A DNA stretch of 64,000 bases from positions 21,624,285 to 21,688,284 of the forward strand of contig NC_063265.1 of assembly GCF_019578655.1 (NCBI RefSeq), given 5' to 3'. Below are positions 45,846-57,229 of this stretch, in pieces. A model generated the notes under the pieces. It worked only from the letters and a program-made list of their open reading frames with translations, ran no database searches and was not told the DNA's origin. Each line of letters begins with the position of its first letter. The stretch's first letter is position 1. The position numbers were made by a program, and so were the translations under genes. The DNA comes from Ricinus communis. Lineage: Eukaryota > Streptophyta > Magnoliopsida > Malpighiales > Euphorbiaceae.

Positions 45846-48835
45846 TGTCACGACCCCACCTGGTGGAGGTGGACTGCGGACTGTGGCTAAGACTACTTCA
45901 GGAATGGGTAGGCTTAAGGCCACCGAATCCCGTAGTAACCCTGAAACTAACTCAATCAAATCTCATCTCAAATTAATATTATTAAAGCCATAAATTATCT
46001 TAATAGTTACAATCTACATAAATACTTCGGTCTGCCAGAAGAATTAGGCGAGACCCGAAACTCATAAAATTTACAACTGATACATCTACTATTACTACTG
46101 CGGAGAATCTAAGATTTTTACAATTTGACATACCAAATCAAACACCACCCGATGATGCGGTTTACCGAGTACAAGTCGGCGGAAGACTAAATACCTTAAT
46201 ATGAAAATAAGAGAATGGAGATCTGCCACCCCGAGAGTGAGTTTAAATCAAATATTCTAGAAACTATTGCAATCTTCACAGAAAATATTAATCGTTCGAA
46301 TCAGTATATCAAACCATGCACGTAAATACAACTCATATTATAACCATACCAAATAAATAAATAAAATAAAATATATTTTTACTTTTACGGGACGAGTGGC
46401 TTAATAGAACCCTAACCCCAAATTCTAGTAGCCTTTCGGCTCTCTTAATCCAACAGTTCCGACGAGAGAGCAAGCTCGATCGTGGTCCTTACCCGTGACT
46501 GAACACTTGAATTCCAAATAAGCCGGCGCCCAGAGAGCGTTGCTCGATTAGGGACCTTAACTCCGACAATCAACTGAACTCAGCCCAGAGGGCAATGCTC
46601 GATCAGGGCAAACAAATCCATAATAATCTTATATCCATGATCATTACGTGCACGATCCGATGTAACCCACTGGGTGGCATGTTCTACGAAAGCCACATTT
46701 CCCAAAATGCAATCATCACATTTAATAAATATCTTTGTCTAATGAAATCATTCAACATATATCGAAATAAAGATTAAAAATCTAGGGTAAGGCAACATGC
46801 AATTCGTGGCTTGAAAAATAATAGTATCTCGTATTAGTATAACATTACTAATAATAATATTTATATTATTTTCAGAATTAATAATCAAGTGAAATTATTT
46901 ATTTTACGATACTAATAATCATATTAAGCACAAATTCTAAAATAGCATATTAAAATCGGACTTAGTAATAGTGCAATGATTAAATGACTTTAACTCACGG
47001 GATTGGGCGACCTCCTAGCTCGCTCCGGTGCCCTCGGTTGGAGCGAAATGAAAAAACGGATAATCTAGTCACGGAAAACAATTTATCAAAACGCTGAAAC
47101 AATCGATCATTAATCCTAGGTCTAGACTCACCGGGTATCTCAAGAATCTCGACTTAAAAATTCTATCAAAATCCAAGAAACCTCCCTACAACACGGACAT
47201 TACCCTCCATAAAAACGAGTCCAGACCTTGGGAAAAACACTTCAAAATTCCAACAATTCAAACAACGGAGTCGGGTCCCCAAACTTCACTATTTCCCAAC
47301 TCCGCCACACAACACAAAATACGAGGCAAGCAAACTGACCGACAATTATTTTTGACTCACAAATATCATCAAATACTCAATATAATCCAATAAACACACA
47401 ATTAAACCAAGAATTTCCAAAGTTACGGGCCGAGAAAAATTAAGGAGACGCTCAGATCGACTTCCCAAATTACGGAGACCGATCGACGATCCGAACTCAC
47501 CATCGGACTCAAAGCATTACCGACGACGATCCCCGCTTTCCATTTTCCGATCCGACACCCGATCATCCGGAGAGATTTACGGACGATCTCGACGTCGATT
47601 TGCAAACGAAGCCCGATCGCCATAAAACCGATGCCTTCGCGAAGCTTCGAGGTGAGGAGAGCTCCTGGGATACGCCCTCGATCGTCCATCCTCCGGCCGG
47701 AGCTCACGGAAAAGTCGAAAAGGCTTGGCACTCTAAATTTCACTTTGCCGGATCTTGCAACTCTGGCCACCCCAGTGGCCGCCACTGCCGAAGAGAGCCC
47801 TTGCCGAGAGGGAGGCCGATCGCCACTGACTACGTGCCAACATCGCTGCGGGGAAACGTGAACCGAAAGCCTCCTAAGTCAGCCAGCTTTTCGCTGATTC
47901 CGCCGCCAGACTGTTGTTCTCCGCCAAGACGCTTTCGAGCCCACCGCCGTACCACGCACTTCCAGCCACGACCGCGCCCGCCACCTTCCTCTTCTTCTTC
48001 TTCGACCATCACCCTCTCTCTCTCTCCTGATCTACTTTCTCTCTCTCCGATCCCATTCCTTTCAATATCGACATTAGGCCCCCAAACTTTTCTTTATTAC
48101 AATTTGGTCCCTCAACTTCTTTAATTACTTACAATCTCATCCTGCAGAATTTCAATTTAACCCCTAAACTTTCCTTTATCCTTTCAATTAAGCCCTTAAC
48201 TAATTAATTTGGGCCAAATCCGAATTATTGAAAATAAGTGTTGGGGATAGAAACTGAAAGATTATAAAAGGGATTAGACGCAGAAGAAGAATCTTGTGCT
48301 GGGCACGGTCCTACACAATTACACAAATACCCCTGACCGACATATTTATTTACGAAAATACCAAACTCACAAATTTCCATTAAACCCTCATAAAAATAAA
48401 ATTATACTTTTAATCCTTGTTCCAAAATAATCCTCCAATTAAATCCTACACACAATTAAATTAAATAATCAATTTCCAACTCAAAATTTAATACTACTAA
48501 TCAATTATAATACCAATTTTTCTAAAATTCTTTTATAAAAACATCCCTTACAATTTCTATCATAATTTTCCAATATATAATTTTATTTATATATATATAC
48601 ATTTGGGAAAATTTTGAATAACCAAATAAAAATATAGTTTATTCCTCAAATAATTTATTTAATTAACTTCTTAAAAGTCAAACTAATTGGATATGGAAAA
48701 TAACTCATTTGTTTGTCTAACATAAAAATTTAAAATTTTTATTTAAATCATTCCAATTAAACCGAATAAAAATAAAGCTAAAATTAACTTAAATAAAAAC
48801 TCATTATTAAATATATAAAAATTCCGGGTGTTACA
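45846..48835 (-). repeat. LARD 5' LTR, ~3.0 kb
   Basis: Complete, with TGTAACACCC...GGGGTCGTGACA ends on the minus strand. It contains a ~120-bp stretch (48,235-48,350) that has no counterpart in the left LTR, and a GC-rich block at 47,440-48,030. Short open frames on both strands in the GC block are not conserved between the two LTRs. Confidence 0.9.
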
Positions 48836-48836
48836 T

Positions 48837-50039
48837 GCTCCCACTGTATAATTGCTTGCGTCACACATGATTTCAAAAGGCAAATCCCATCTAGGTGGTT
48901 GAATAATAGGCGTGCTTGTCAACAAATCTTTGAGTTTTACAAATGCCTCTCTGCATTCTTTCCCAAACTTGAATTGAACTTCTTTTTGCAGTAAATTTGT
49001 CAATGGCAAAGCGATCTTGGAAAAATCCTTGATAAATCTGCGATAAAATCCTACATGTCCTAGAAAAGAACGCACTTCCCTAACATTGGTAGGGTATGGT
49101 AAGTTTGCAATTATGTCTACTTTTGCCTTATCAACTTCTATACCCTTAGAGGAGACCACATGCCCTAATACAATGCCTTGGGTGACCATAAAATGACATT
49201 TCTCATAATTTAAAACCAAGTTTGACTCTACACATCTCCTTAAAACTTTGGTTAAATTTTCTAAGCATTCATCAAATGAATCCCCATACACAGTAAAGTC
49301 ATCCATAAACACTTCAATGCATTTCTCAATATATTCAGAAAAAAATACTCATCATGCATCTTTGAAACGTACCTGGAGCATTACAGAGGCCAAAAGGCAT
49401 TCGCCTATAAGCATAGGTTCCGAAAGGACAAGTGAATGTTGTTTTCTCTTGATCTTCCTGAGCGATAGGAATTTGATAGAATCCTAAAAAGCCATCAAGA
49501 AAACAGAAGAAAGATTTTCCCGCTAATCGTTCTAACATTTGATCAATGAAAGGTAGGAGAAAATGATCTTTTCTAGTTACTTGATTAAGCTGCCTAAAAT
49601 CTATACACATTCTCCAACCATTTTGCACACGCGTTGGTACAAGTTCATTGTTTGAATTCCTTACCACAGTCATTCCAATTTTCTTAGGGACAACATGAAT
49701 TGGACTTACCCATTTACTGTCTGAGATTGGGTAGATTATACCTGCATCTAATAGCTTGAGTATCTCTTTCATGACAACTTCTTTCATGGCTGGGTTTAGT
49801 CTCATTTGTGGTTCCCTTGATGGTTTAGCATCATCCTCTAGCAAAATCTTGTGCATGCAAATTGATGGACTAATGCCTTTTATGTCAGCCAACGTCCAAC
49901 TAATTGTAACCTTGTATTCCTTTAAAGCTTCAATCAATCTTCTTTCCTGTTTCATTATTAGTCCTTTTGAGATGATAACATGCAATGTTTCCTTGTCACT
50001 TAAATACACGTATTTTAGGTGATCTGGTAAGGCTTTCAA
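48837..50039 (-). pseudogene. Athila reverse transcriptase
   Basis: From 50,039 the frame holds YPISDSKWVSPIHVVPKK, WRMCIDFRQLNQVTRKDHF, GFYQIPIAQEDQEKTTFTCP and YRRMPFGLCNAPGTFQRCM, then breaks at ~49,330. One frame over, from 49,312, comes the active site VFMDDFTVYG (F-M-D-D), then LGHVVSSKGIEVD and VRSFLGHVGFYRRFIKDFS. The thumb/connection reads PIIQPPRWDLPFEIMCDASN up to YTVGA, where the nested element begins (48,836). RNase H continues beyond that element at 41,580. A single frameshift separates two clean halves. Confidence 0.9.
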
Positions 50040-50219
50040 CTCTAGTTTTGGTGCCTACACAATTGAAGGTAACATTTTGTCATTAGTGTTAGATATCTCA
50101 GCATTGAGATTTGTGGGTTCAGATATTGTTGCTGAGAATAGTTCTTCTTCACCAATCTCATAATCATTTCCTTCAAAATTGGAATTTTCATCTAATTCCT
50201 GTTCGTCACCAACACTTTC

Positions 50220-51183
50220 TTATGCAAAAACTTCATGCACAATTAGGTCAATTACATCAATATAGCAAAGAGAATGTACATCATTAGGGTATTTAATTGC
50301 ATCAAAAATATTAAAATTAACAATCTCTCCATCAAACTCTACGGAGAGAGTACCCTCTATTACATTGATCTTTGTTTTGGCAGTTTTCATGAATGGCCGT
50401 CCTAACAAAATCGAAGCTGATTTTGATGAAGAATTACCATCCATTTCCAAAATATAAAAGTCGACGAAAAATATGAGCTCATTAACCTGCACCAAAACAT
50501 CTTCAACAACTCCAAGGGGATAAATGAAAGAACGATCAGCTAATTGAATCACTACACCAGTTTTTTGCAAGTCATTTAGTTTTAAATCTTGATAAATAGA
50601 AAATGGCATGACATTAATGGAAGCTCCCAAATCTAACATGGCACGCTCAATTTTTGTATTACCAATAACACAAGGTAATGAAAACATACCTGGATCTTTA
50701 CATTTTTCTCGCATATTCTTTTGCAAGATTGCTGCCACATTCCTACTTACCACTACTTTCTCCTTTTCCTTCATTCTTCTTTTGTTGGTGCACAATTCCT
50801 TCAAGAACTTTGCATATTTAGGGATTTGTTTGATAGCATTCAATAGTGGGTATATTTATCTCCACCTTCCTAAATGTATCCAAGATCTCCTTTTCTTGCT
50901 CATCTTCTTTTGGTTTTGCTAATCTGCTAGGAAAAGGAGGCATTGGAATGTGAGATGAAAGAGATAGGGGAGGATCAAATTTTACCCTACGTGATATCTT
51001 GGAAGAAGCTTCTTTTTCATTTTTCTTGCTAAGTTCACTTTCCTTAAGTGGAATCGAGCCTGAAGGAATCTCCTTTCCACTTCTTAGAGAAATTGCACTA
51101 ACGCTCTCCTTTGGATTTATTTCTGGTTGTGAAGGTAGTTTTCCAGAATTTTGGGCCTCCAATTTACTAACTGACGTAGCCAA
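50220..51183 (-). pseudogene. Athila protease region
   Basis: A Ser/Lys/Pro-rich linker (51,183-50,818; SLRSGKEIPSGSIP, PPFPSRLAKPKEDE) joins, across a frame change near 50,830, a 207-codon frame. That frame holds CVIGNTKIERAMLDLGASIN, where D-L-G-A is the retropepsin active site (usually D-L/S-G-A), then VMPFSIYQDLKL, QLADRSFIYPLGVVEDVLVQ and ILLGRPFMKTAKTKINV. The domain looks complete. The stop at 50,220 precedes the RT by ~180 codons of linker. Confidence 0.85.
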
Positions 51184-51361
51184 TTGAGTTATTTGATTGC
51201 CTAAATTCTAAATGCTTGACCTTGTTTCCTATTGAAATTGAAGATTATTGTTAGCAAGATTTTTAACAATATCTTCCAAGGACATACCTGAATTAAAAGC
51301 TTGAGGTTGTTTATTGAAATTCTGGGAAGGATACTTTTGTTGTCCTCTTGGTTCCTATAGC

Positions 51362-52423
51362 TCAAATTCGGGTGATCTCTCTATCCCAGATTGTAATGAT
51401 TAGAAGAGGGTCATACTTCCTTTGAGATTGACCAGTAAATCCGCCTAGAGCATTAGCTTCTTGCATGGAGTCTTGTTGCAATGTTGGACACATATCGGTG
51501 GGATGTCCTTGCAACGAACATATTCCACAGACTTTTGCCATTTGTAATTGTCCTACAGCCATTTGACGAACCAAAGCAGTTAAATCAGAAATTTGATTTT
51601 CAAGATTTTTAGTGCTTACCTCATTAACTCGCCTTGTAGCTCCATCAGCCCTTGTACCAAATTGCTGAGAATTTTCGACCATGTTTGGAATTAATTGCAT
51701 GGCTTCTTCAGGCGTCTTATCTACCAAAGCTCCACCACTTGCTGCATCAATCATGCTCCTATCCATTGGCAATAATCCTTCATAGAAATATTAGATTAGG
51801 AGTTGCGGAGAGATTTGATGATATGGGCATTTAGCACACAGTTGCTTGAACCTTTCCTAATACTCATACAACGTTTCTCCAGTGAACTATGTTATGCCAC
51901 AAATTTCTTTTCTGATGTTGGCAGCTCTTGTTGCAGGGAAAAACTTGTGTAAGAACAATCTTTTCATCTCGTTCCATGTTGTTATTGAACCGGAAGGTAG
52001 ATAATAGAGCCAATCCTTTGCTTTATCCTTCAAAGAAAAAGGAAAAGCTCTAAGATTTATTTGCTCTTCGATCACACTATGTGGTTTCATTTCGGAGCAT
52101 ACAATATGGAATTCTTTCCAGTGTTTATGAGGATCTTCACCTGCACATCCACGAAAAGAAGGGAGTAAGTGAATTAAACCAGATTTTAATTCAAACTCAA
52201 CTGCAATATTAGGAAATGTAATGCATAAAGGTTGTTGATTTAAATCCGGTGCAGCTAGCTCTTTGAGAGTTCTGTTCGCCATATTTTCTGTAACTTCTTG
52301 AAAGATAGACGTGTCACCAATAGCCAAATCTATCTCCAACTCCTCTATAAGACAACTTTTTCTTTGCTTAGTCTCCTTTCTTAATCGACGCGCTGTCTTC
52401 TCAATTTTAGGATTAAACTGCAA
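51362..52423 (-). pseudogene. Athila gag
   Basis: The structural protein of the virus-like particle. A 178-codon frame (52,423-51,887) contains ELKSGLIHLLPSFRGCAGED, PHKHWKEFHIVCSEMKP, LRAFPFSLKDKAKDWLYYLP and EMKRLFLHKFFPA, the classical gag core (retrotrans_gag). A stop at 51,887 and another near 51,864 interrupt it. It continues as FYEGLLPMDRSMIDAASGGA and ends with the zinc knuckle CGICSLQGHPTDMC (C-x2-C-x4-H-x4-C) around 51,500. Only two or three disabling changes in ~340 codons. Confidence 0.85.
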
Positions 52424-52486
52424 ATCAATATCTTAAGAAGAATGAGTCATAAACAAAAAATTTAAACAATGAGAAACTAAAATAGG

Positions 52487-52502
52487 TTCCCCGGCAGCGC
52501 CA
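52487..52502 (-). other. Athila primer-binding site
   Basis: On the minus strand tggcgctgccggggaa, close to tggcgccgttgccgggga, the site of Athila elements (tRNA-Asp type). Confidence 0.75.
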
Positions 52503-52506
52503 AATT

Positions 52507-53115
52507 TGAACGGGTTGTCGATGCCCTTCAAAATAAATTACTGATTTTCCTAAACTAACTTGTAGAAATAGTGAAACCAGGTCGAATCTCAAGGGAACCA
52601 ATGTGAATAGCTTCTCAAAGTAAAATAAAAAGGGGGTTTTGAATGTTTGAATCAAAATTATAAATAAGCAGAAAATGATGAAGGCTGAATATTAAAGTAA
52701 ATAAAATCAATCTTAATAAATTTTCAATTCAAGAGTGCTAATTTCATCCAATTGTAATCACGATCATAGGCTAAAATATCAATTCTTCTATTCAAGTACT
52801 TAGTCTACTTATTCGAAAAAGCCGCAATAAGTGTAATTCTCCTAATACAAATGTCAAACAGTCTGAAAAGATTTTGTGAAATAATCAAGGGAAAAAGCAA
52901 ACCCAAGAGGACCTAAGCTAGTTGGATTTCAGTGAAGGTAGAGATTATATTGATTACCAATTGTGATTACCCGTGATTGGATTCTAAATTGAATTCGATT
53001 TCCCTCTCGAGAACATCGAATCCCTAAACTTAAGAACCTAAGCGATGGAATCTCTTCCTAACGATTGATTTTAGGTTAGCCTTAAGATTAAATACACTAC
53101 TATTAAGAGTTGTTA
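52507..53115 (-). repeat. Athila 5' LTR (U5 and part of U3), truncated
   Basis: Begins (on the minus strand, ends) with CA next to the primer-binding site and extends to ~53,115, where Tat coding sequence starts. No ORF. The left partner LTR preserves only its U3 start (36,586 downward), so the two do not overlap enough to compare. Confidence 0.6.
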
Positions 53116-55790
53116 ATTCAAGTTGTTATTCTCTACTAGAAGCCTTTACTGGATTTCAAGTTTTTGTTCTCTACGAGGATTTCATGGATCCTATAGTAGC
53201 CAGCATGTTCAAGAAGATGGATTTCATTCTTGGAAGAGGCTAGGAAAGAACCAACAGGGTATTATAGAGCTACCAAACTTTAAAGTTACAAAAACTCGGC
53301 ATGGGCTAGGTTATCATGAGGATGAAGATGAAGGCAAACCAAAAGGTAAGACTCTAAAAGAAATATTTGTCCAAAAGTACAAGGCTTACTCTAGGGAGCT
53401 TGAACCTATTACAATAGCTAGGACTGAGGTGCCAGGATTTGAAATATTTAAAAGTTTGGTCGTTTACAAGATGGTCAAGTTAAGCATCAAGGAAGTCCAT
53501 GAGAAGATCACCATCAAGGTTGAAAAGGATTTCTAGGAAATTTGTAATACATCAGTAGGTCCATTTTCAAGCTCACGATGGTTTGTGATCCTATATTCAA
53601 GCTTTTGAGGAAACACCAACCTGTTGTATAGGATGAAAATTGTCAGAAAGCCTGTGATATGATTAAGGAGTATATAATTAAGCTGCTAGTACTGAAGCCG
53701 CTAAGGGATGGAATACTGTTGATTATATACTTGCCATTGGAAGAGGAAGCCATAGGTGCGATGGTAGCACAATATGGATCCAACAATGTGGAACATGCGA
53801 TTTATTATATCAATAAGAAGTTGCTGCCTTATGAGTTGAAGTATAACCTCGTAGAGAAGATGCGACTAACCATGACTTAGGCTACAACGAAGTTGAGGCA
53901 TTATTTCCAATCTTATAGGGTGCAAGCAATCTCAAGAATAGACCTGCTGAAATACCTGTTTGAAACTTAATCTTCTATAGGAAAGCTGACTAGATGGTTA
54001 GTACTCCTGACATAGTTTGACATCAAGTACATTACTAAAAAAGTAGTCAAGGGCAGGATTGTAGTAGAGTTCTTAGCTCAAAACGCGATTGAAGGAGATG
54101 ACCCTTAGGTCTAGAGTTCCCTAATGGGAATTTAGGGGCAATAGAGATTCAAGAATGGAAGATGTACTTCGATGGAGCTATAAATGCAAGAGGTGCAAGG
54201 TTAGAGGTAGTTTTGATTACACCATAAGGAAAGATGTTATCGATGGCTAAGAGACTGGATTTCAAAGTGACTAATAACATGGCGGAGTACAAACCATGTT
54301 TATTCAGATTAGAAGCAGCTGTGGTAGCAGGAGCAAAGCAGTTGATGGTCTATGGGGATTCCATGCTAGTGATCCAACAAGCCATTGAGGAATATGATGT
54401 GAAAGAGGAAAGATTAAAACCATATGTCAATTACCTCAGGACTTTGGTTTGTAATTTTTCTAAGTGTTCGTTCATACACTTACCGTGAGATGAGAATTAA
54501 ATGGCAGATGCACTAGCTAATTTATGGTTAATGTGAGACAACCCCTCCTGACTTCCAATGAAGCATTGGTAATCATGAAGTCAGGAGCACCCAGTTATCA
54601 AAGAAACTAGGTCAGGCAAGTTCAGATGGGACCAAAAGAGAAGCCATGGTTCTACAACCTAAAGAGATTTATAGCAGACAAAGTGTATCTAGAGGAAGCA
54701 ACTGCAAAGGAAAGATACGCACTACGGATACAGGCTAGAAGTTAGCTCAACCATGAAGGAGTGTTGTATAGAGGAATGGCTTCAGGTGTCCAGCTTTGAT
54801 GTGTCATTAAGGCATAAGCACAAGTGGTAATGGAAGAAATGCACAAAGGAGTATATGGGCCTCATATAAATGGTATAGTGTTGACCAAGAAGATCATGTG
54901 TTAAGGCTATTATTGGTTAATAATGGAAAAGATTGTATAGCTTTAGTAAGGAAATGCCGTGAGTGCCAGGTTTATAGTGACTTGAGTCATGTACCTCTGA
55001 ATGAGCTACATAACATGACATCTCCATGGCCTTTTGCAGCTTGGGGTATCGATACCATCAGAAAAACAAAACCTCTTTTAAATGGGCACAAATACATAGT
55101 AATGGCGATTGACTATTTCTCCAAATGGGTAGAGGTTGAGTCATTCACCACTATGTTGACGAGACAAATAATTAGGTTTATATAGAGAAATCAAATCTAT
55201 AGATATTGGGTGCTACATCACGTTCTAACAAATAATAGGGTACAGTTTATGGGAAAAACAATAGACTTATTAACAAAATAAAAGATCGAGCATCACAGGT
55301 CTTTTCTGTATAGACCTTAAGCCAATGGAGCAGTGGAAGCAGCTAACAAGAACTTAAATAAAATTCTCTCAAAGATGGTACGGAATCACAATGATTTTTC
55401 ATTTAAATTACCCTTTGCACTTTGGAGATACCGAACAATTGAGCGAATGTCAACTGGGTAGAATGCATACTCTTTAGTTTATGGGACTGAAGTGGTCTTG
55501 CCAACTGAGTTGGAGTAGAAGTCCTTGAAAGTTGTATTAGAAGCAGAAATACCATAATACCAATGGGCTGAGTAGAGGTATCAACAGTTGGCTCTAATTG
55601 ATGAAAGAAGGATGAAAGCCCTATATCAAATGTAATTGTACCAGAAACAGATAGCCAGGGCACTTAATAAGAAAGTGAAGCCAGAGAAAATCAGAGCTAG
55701 AGATTTAGTATTGAAACACATAATACCAACTGTATTTGATGGTTTCAGCTAGAATGGTGGATATAGGATTTGCTCCATGCTCCACTTGAT
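53116..55790 (+). pseudogene. Tat/Ogre-type pol: G-patch, RNase H, second RNase H, integrase
   Basis: A G-patch-like start reads MFKKMDFILGRG and RHGLGYHEDEDEGKPKG (53,200-53,350). The RT core is deleted between ~53,540 and 53,590. RNase H connection: EYIIKLLVLKPLRDGILLII, VEHAIYYINKKLLPYELKYN, and ARIDLLKYLFE-like. A second, archaeal-type RNase H typical of the Tat lineage is seen as KMYFDGA, FKVTNNMAEYKPC, MVYGDSMLVIQQAIEEYDVK (54,150-54,530). Integrase: CRECQVYSDLSHV, SPWPFAAWGIDTI, AIDYFSKWVEVE, VLTNNRVQF (second Asp as Asn), NGAVEAANKNLNKILSKM (Glu present), to ~55,790. Many stops. Confidence 0.8.
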
Positions 55791-55824
55791 CAATAATGCC
55801 AGTAATCTTGATATTTTTCCCTCC

Positions 55825-56283
55825 CTAAGGTGAAATTATCAGAAACTGGGCATAAAGGCAAAAGCCCAGCATCCGGATCCAAGTAGGCGTCTCTCTTTCT
55901 TTCTTCTCTAAATAAGAGATTAGAGAATTAAGGATAATGTGCTCCCTAATAGAATGAGAAAGTACTTCAGCTGGAAGCATGTCAAGTAATTCCATTAGTT
56001 TTCGAGGAAAAGGATCATTAAGCCTTGGCAAAGTAATCTGATGAGAAGAATCTATAGGGCCTCCAAGAATGGCAGAAAATTCCTCGATCATGAGGCACAG
56101 TTCTTGCCCATTGAACCTAAAGATATGGTCTCTTGGACACCAAAAGTTGGTAGTAGAATGAAGAAACCCATGATCAAGCTTGCTTTAAAGAATGAAAGAT
56201 GAAATTTCCCATATTTGATCCAATAATCAGCAGTTAGGATTTTGAGAAGGGTTAATAGGTTTTTGACACTTTCTTTGAGACAT
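55825..56283 (-). pseudogene. Antisense ORF, DUF7745-like
   Basis: From ATG 56,283 (MSQRKCQKPINPSQNP) on the minus strand, with a stop and frame change near 56,225-56,160. Then KLDHGFLHSTTNFWCPRD, FRFNGQELCLMIEEFSAILG and TWIRMLGFCLYAQFLIISP. The Phe-Trp-Pro-x-x ... Glu-Glu-x-x-x-Ile-Leu pattern and the hydrophobic LGFCLYAQFLII resemble the N-terminal plant domain DUF7745, found in retrotransposon-linked proteins. It lies ~35 bp behind the integrase end, pointing against it. Function unknown. Confidence 0.55.
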
Positions 56284-57229
56284 GTTCTTTGACTTTTGGA
56301 AGAGAAAATGGCGTTTGAGGAAGTGTAAGGGGTGCATGTGTATTTAAAGGCATGAAATCATAGTTAAATTCGGACTCTATAGCTATAGAGTCAAATCGGT
56401 TGAGTGCACGGCCGATCGACTGTGCGCAATCGGCTTAGCACATAGCAGAATTGGTTGTATATTGCCATTTGCACATGTTTGGCTTTTAAGGGCTTATTCA
56501 GGCATTTTCCTATCCTCAATTGTGTGTAAATCCAAAATGTGTAATATAGAGAAGAATTAAGTGCAAAAAAAAAAAACATTCAAACACCAAAAAGCATAAA
56601 ATTTCATATATCTCTAAGAAATGTCCAAAGTTCATAAAAAGATGGAAGTGCAAACAATGGCAAAAAAATCAAAAGTCAGGGTTCTCCCCTCATCTCCCAT
56701 CCCATTTTTCGAATCAGTAACCATCATTTGAGTCCACAAGGTAGAAAGCTAAAGCGTCATAATGTTGATTCTGCATTGCTAAGCATCAATCTGATGCTAC
56801 CGGTCGTCCACCTGCCCTTGCAGGATCTTATGGTCTCTTTAAGGAAAATCCAACATGAGTTTAGTTAATTCATTTTATACATGCATGCATGCATACATAC
56901 TACATTTCATAATACATTCCTTGTTCTTACCCACCAATCCTCATCGAGGACAAAGAATTGCCTTCTTGCAGCACTGTCCAATTGATGAACGTGCTCGAAC
57001 TGGTCTCTCTAAACTTATATGGTTATTTGTATTCTATGTTACTAACCTTACAAGAAAAGAGATGAAAAGACTCAATGGAGAATGTTACTTACTTGAGTGT
57101 AAGTACTTAGTGTAAACTCTAGAGGAAAGCAATGCTCCATGGCATGCTAATGCTATATTGCACCATAGAGGCTTCAGTATGAGACCATAAGATCTTGAGG
57201 AAATCTGATGGTCCTTGGAATCACATCAG
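56284..57229. other. Spacer between the two antisense ORFs
   Basis: Non-coding. It holds a cluster of short gatcggct/agccgat-like motifs (56,388-56,455), an A run at 56,567-56,578, and an atgcatgcatgcatacata run at 56,880-56,900. No ORF is convincing. Confidence 0.5.

Larger units (their letters stand above)
41585..48835 (-). mobile_element. LARD-type non-autonomous LTR element (7.25 kb)
   Basis: Two long direct repeats, 41,585-44,400 and 45,846-48,835, flank a 1.45-kb core. On the minus strand the 5' LTR (right) begins TGTAACACCCGGAATTT and ends GGGGTCGTGACA. It is followed after three bases by the initiator-tRNA primer site ttggtatcagagc (45,842-45,830). The core ends with the purine tract aaaagggggaggaa directly before the left LTR (44,414-44,401). 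The core has no gag or pol motif, so the element must have used proteins of another family. It lies inside the Athila RNase H. Confidence 0.9.
36401..53115 (-). mobile_element. Athila-like Ty3/gypsy element, minus strand, with nested LARD
   Basis: Reading right to left: 5' LTR part, primer-binding site, gag, protease, RT, RNase H, integrase, env-position ORF, polypurine tract and start of the 3' LTR. A 7.25-kb element sits inside RNase H at 41,585-48,835. Without it the Athila is ~9.5 kb, a normal size for the clade. Both LTRs are truncated. Frameshifts are few per domain, so this is younger than the other elements here, but none of the ORFs is whole. Confidence 0.85.

Noticed and set aside
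47423..48124. 120-174-codon frames on both strands in the right LARD LTR
   Set aside because: GC-rich sequence with few stops in all frames; no counterpart in the left LTR; ends in a TC-rich run.
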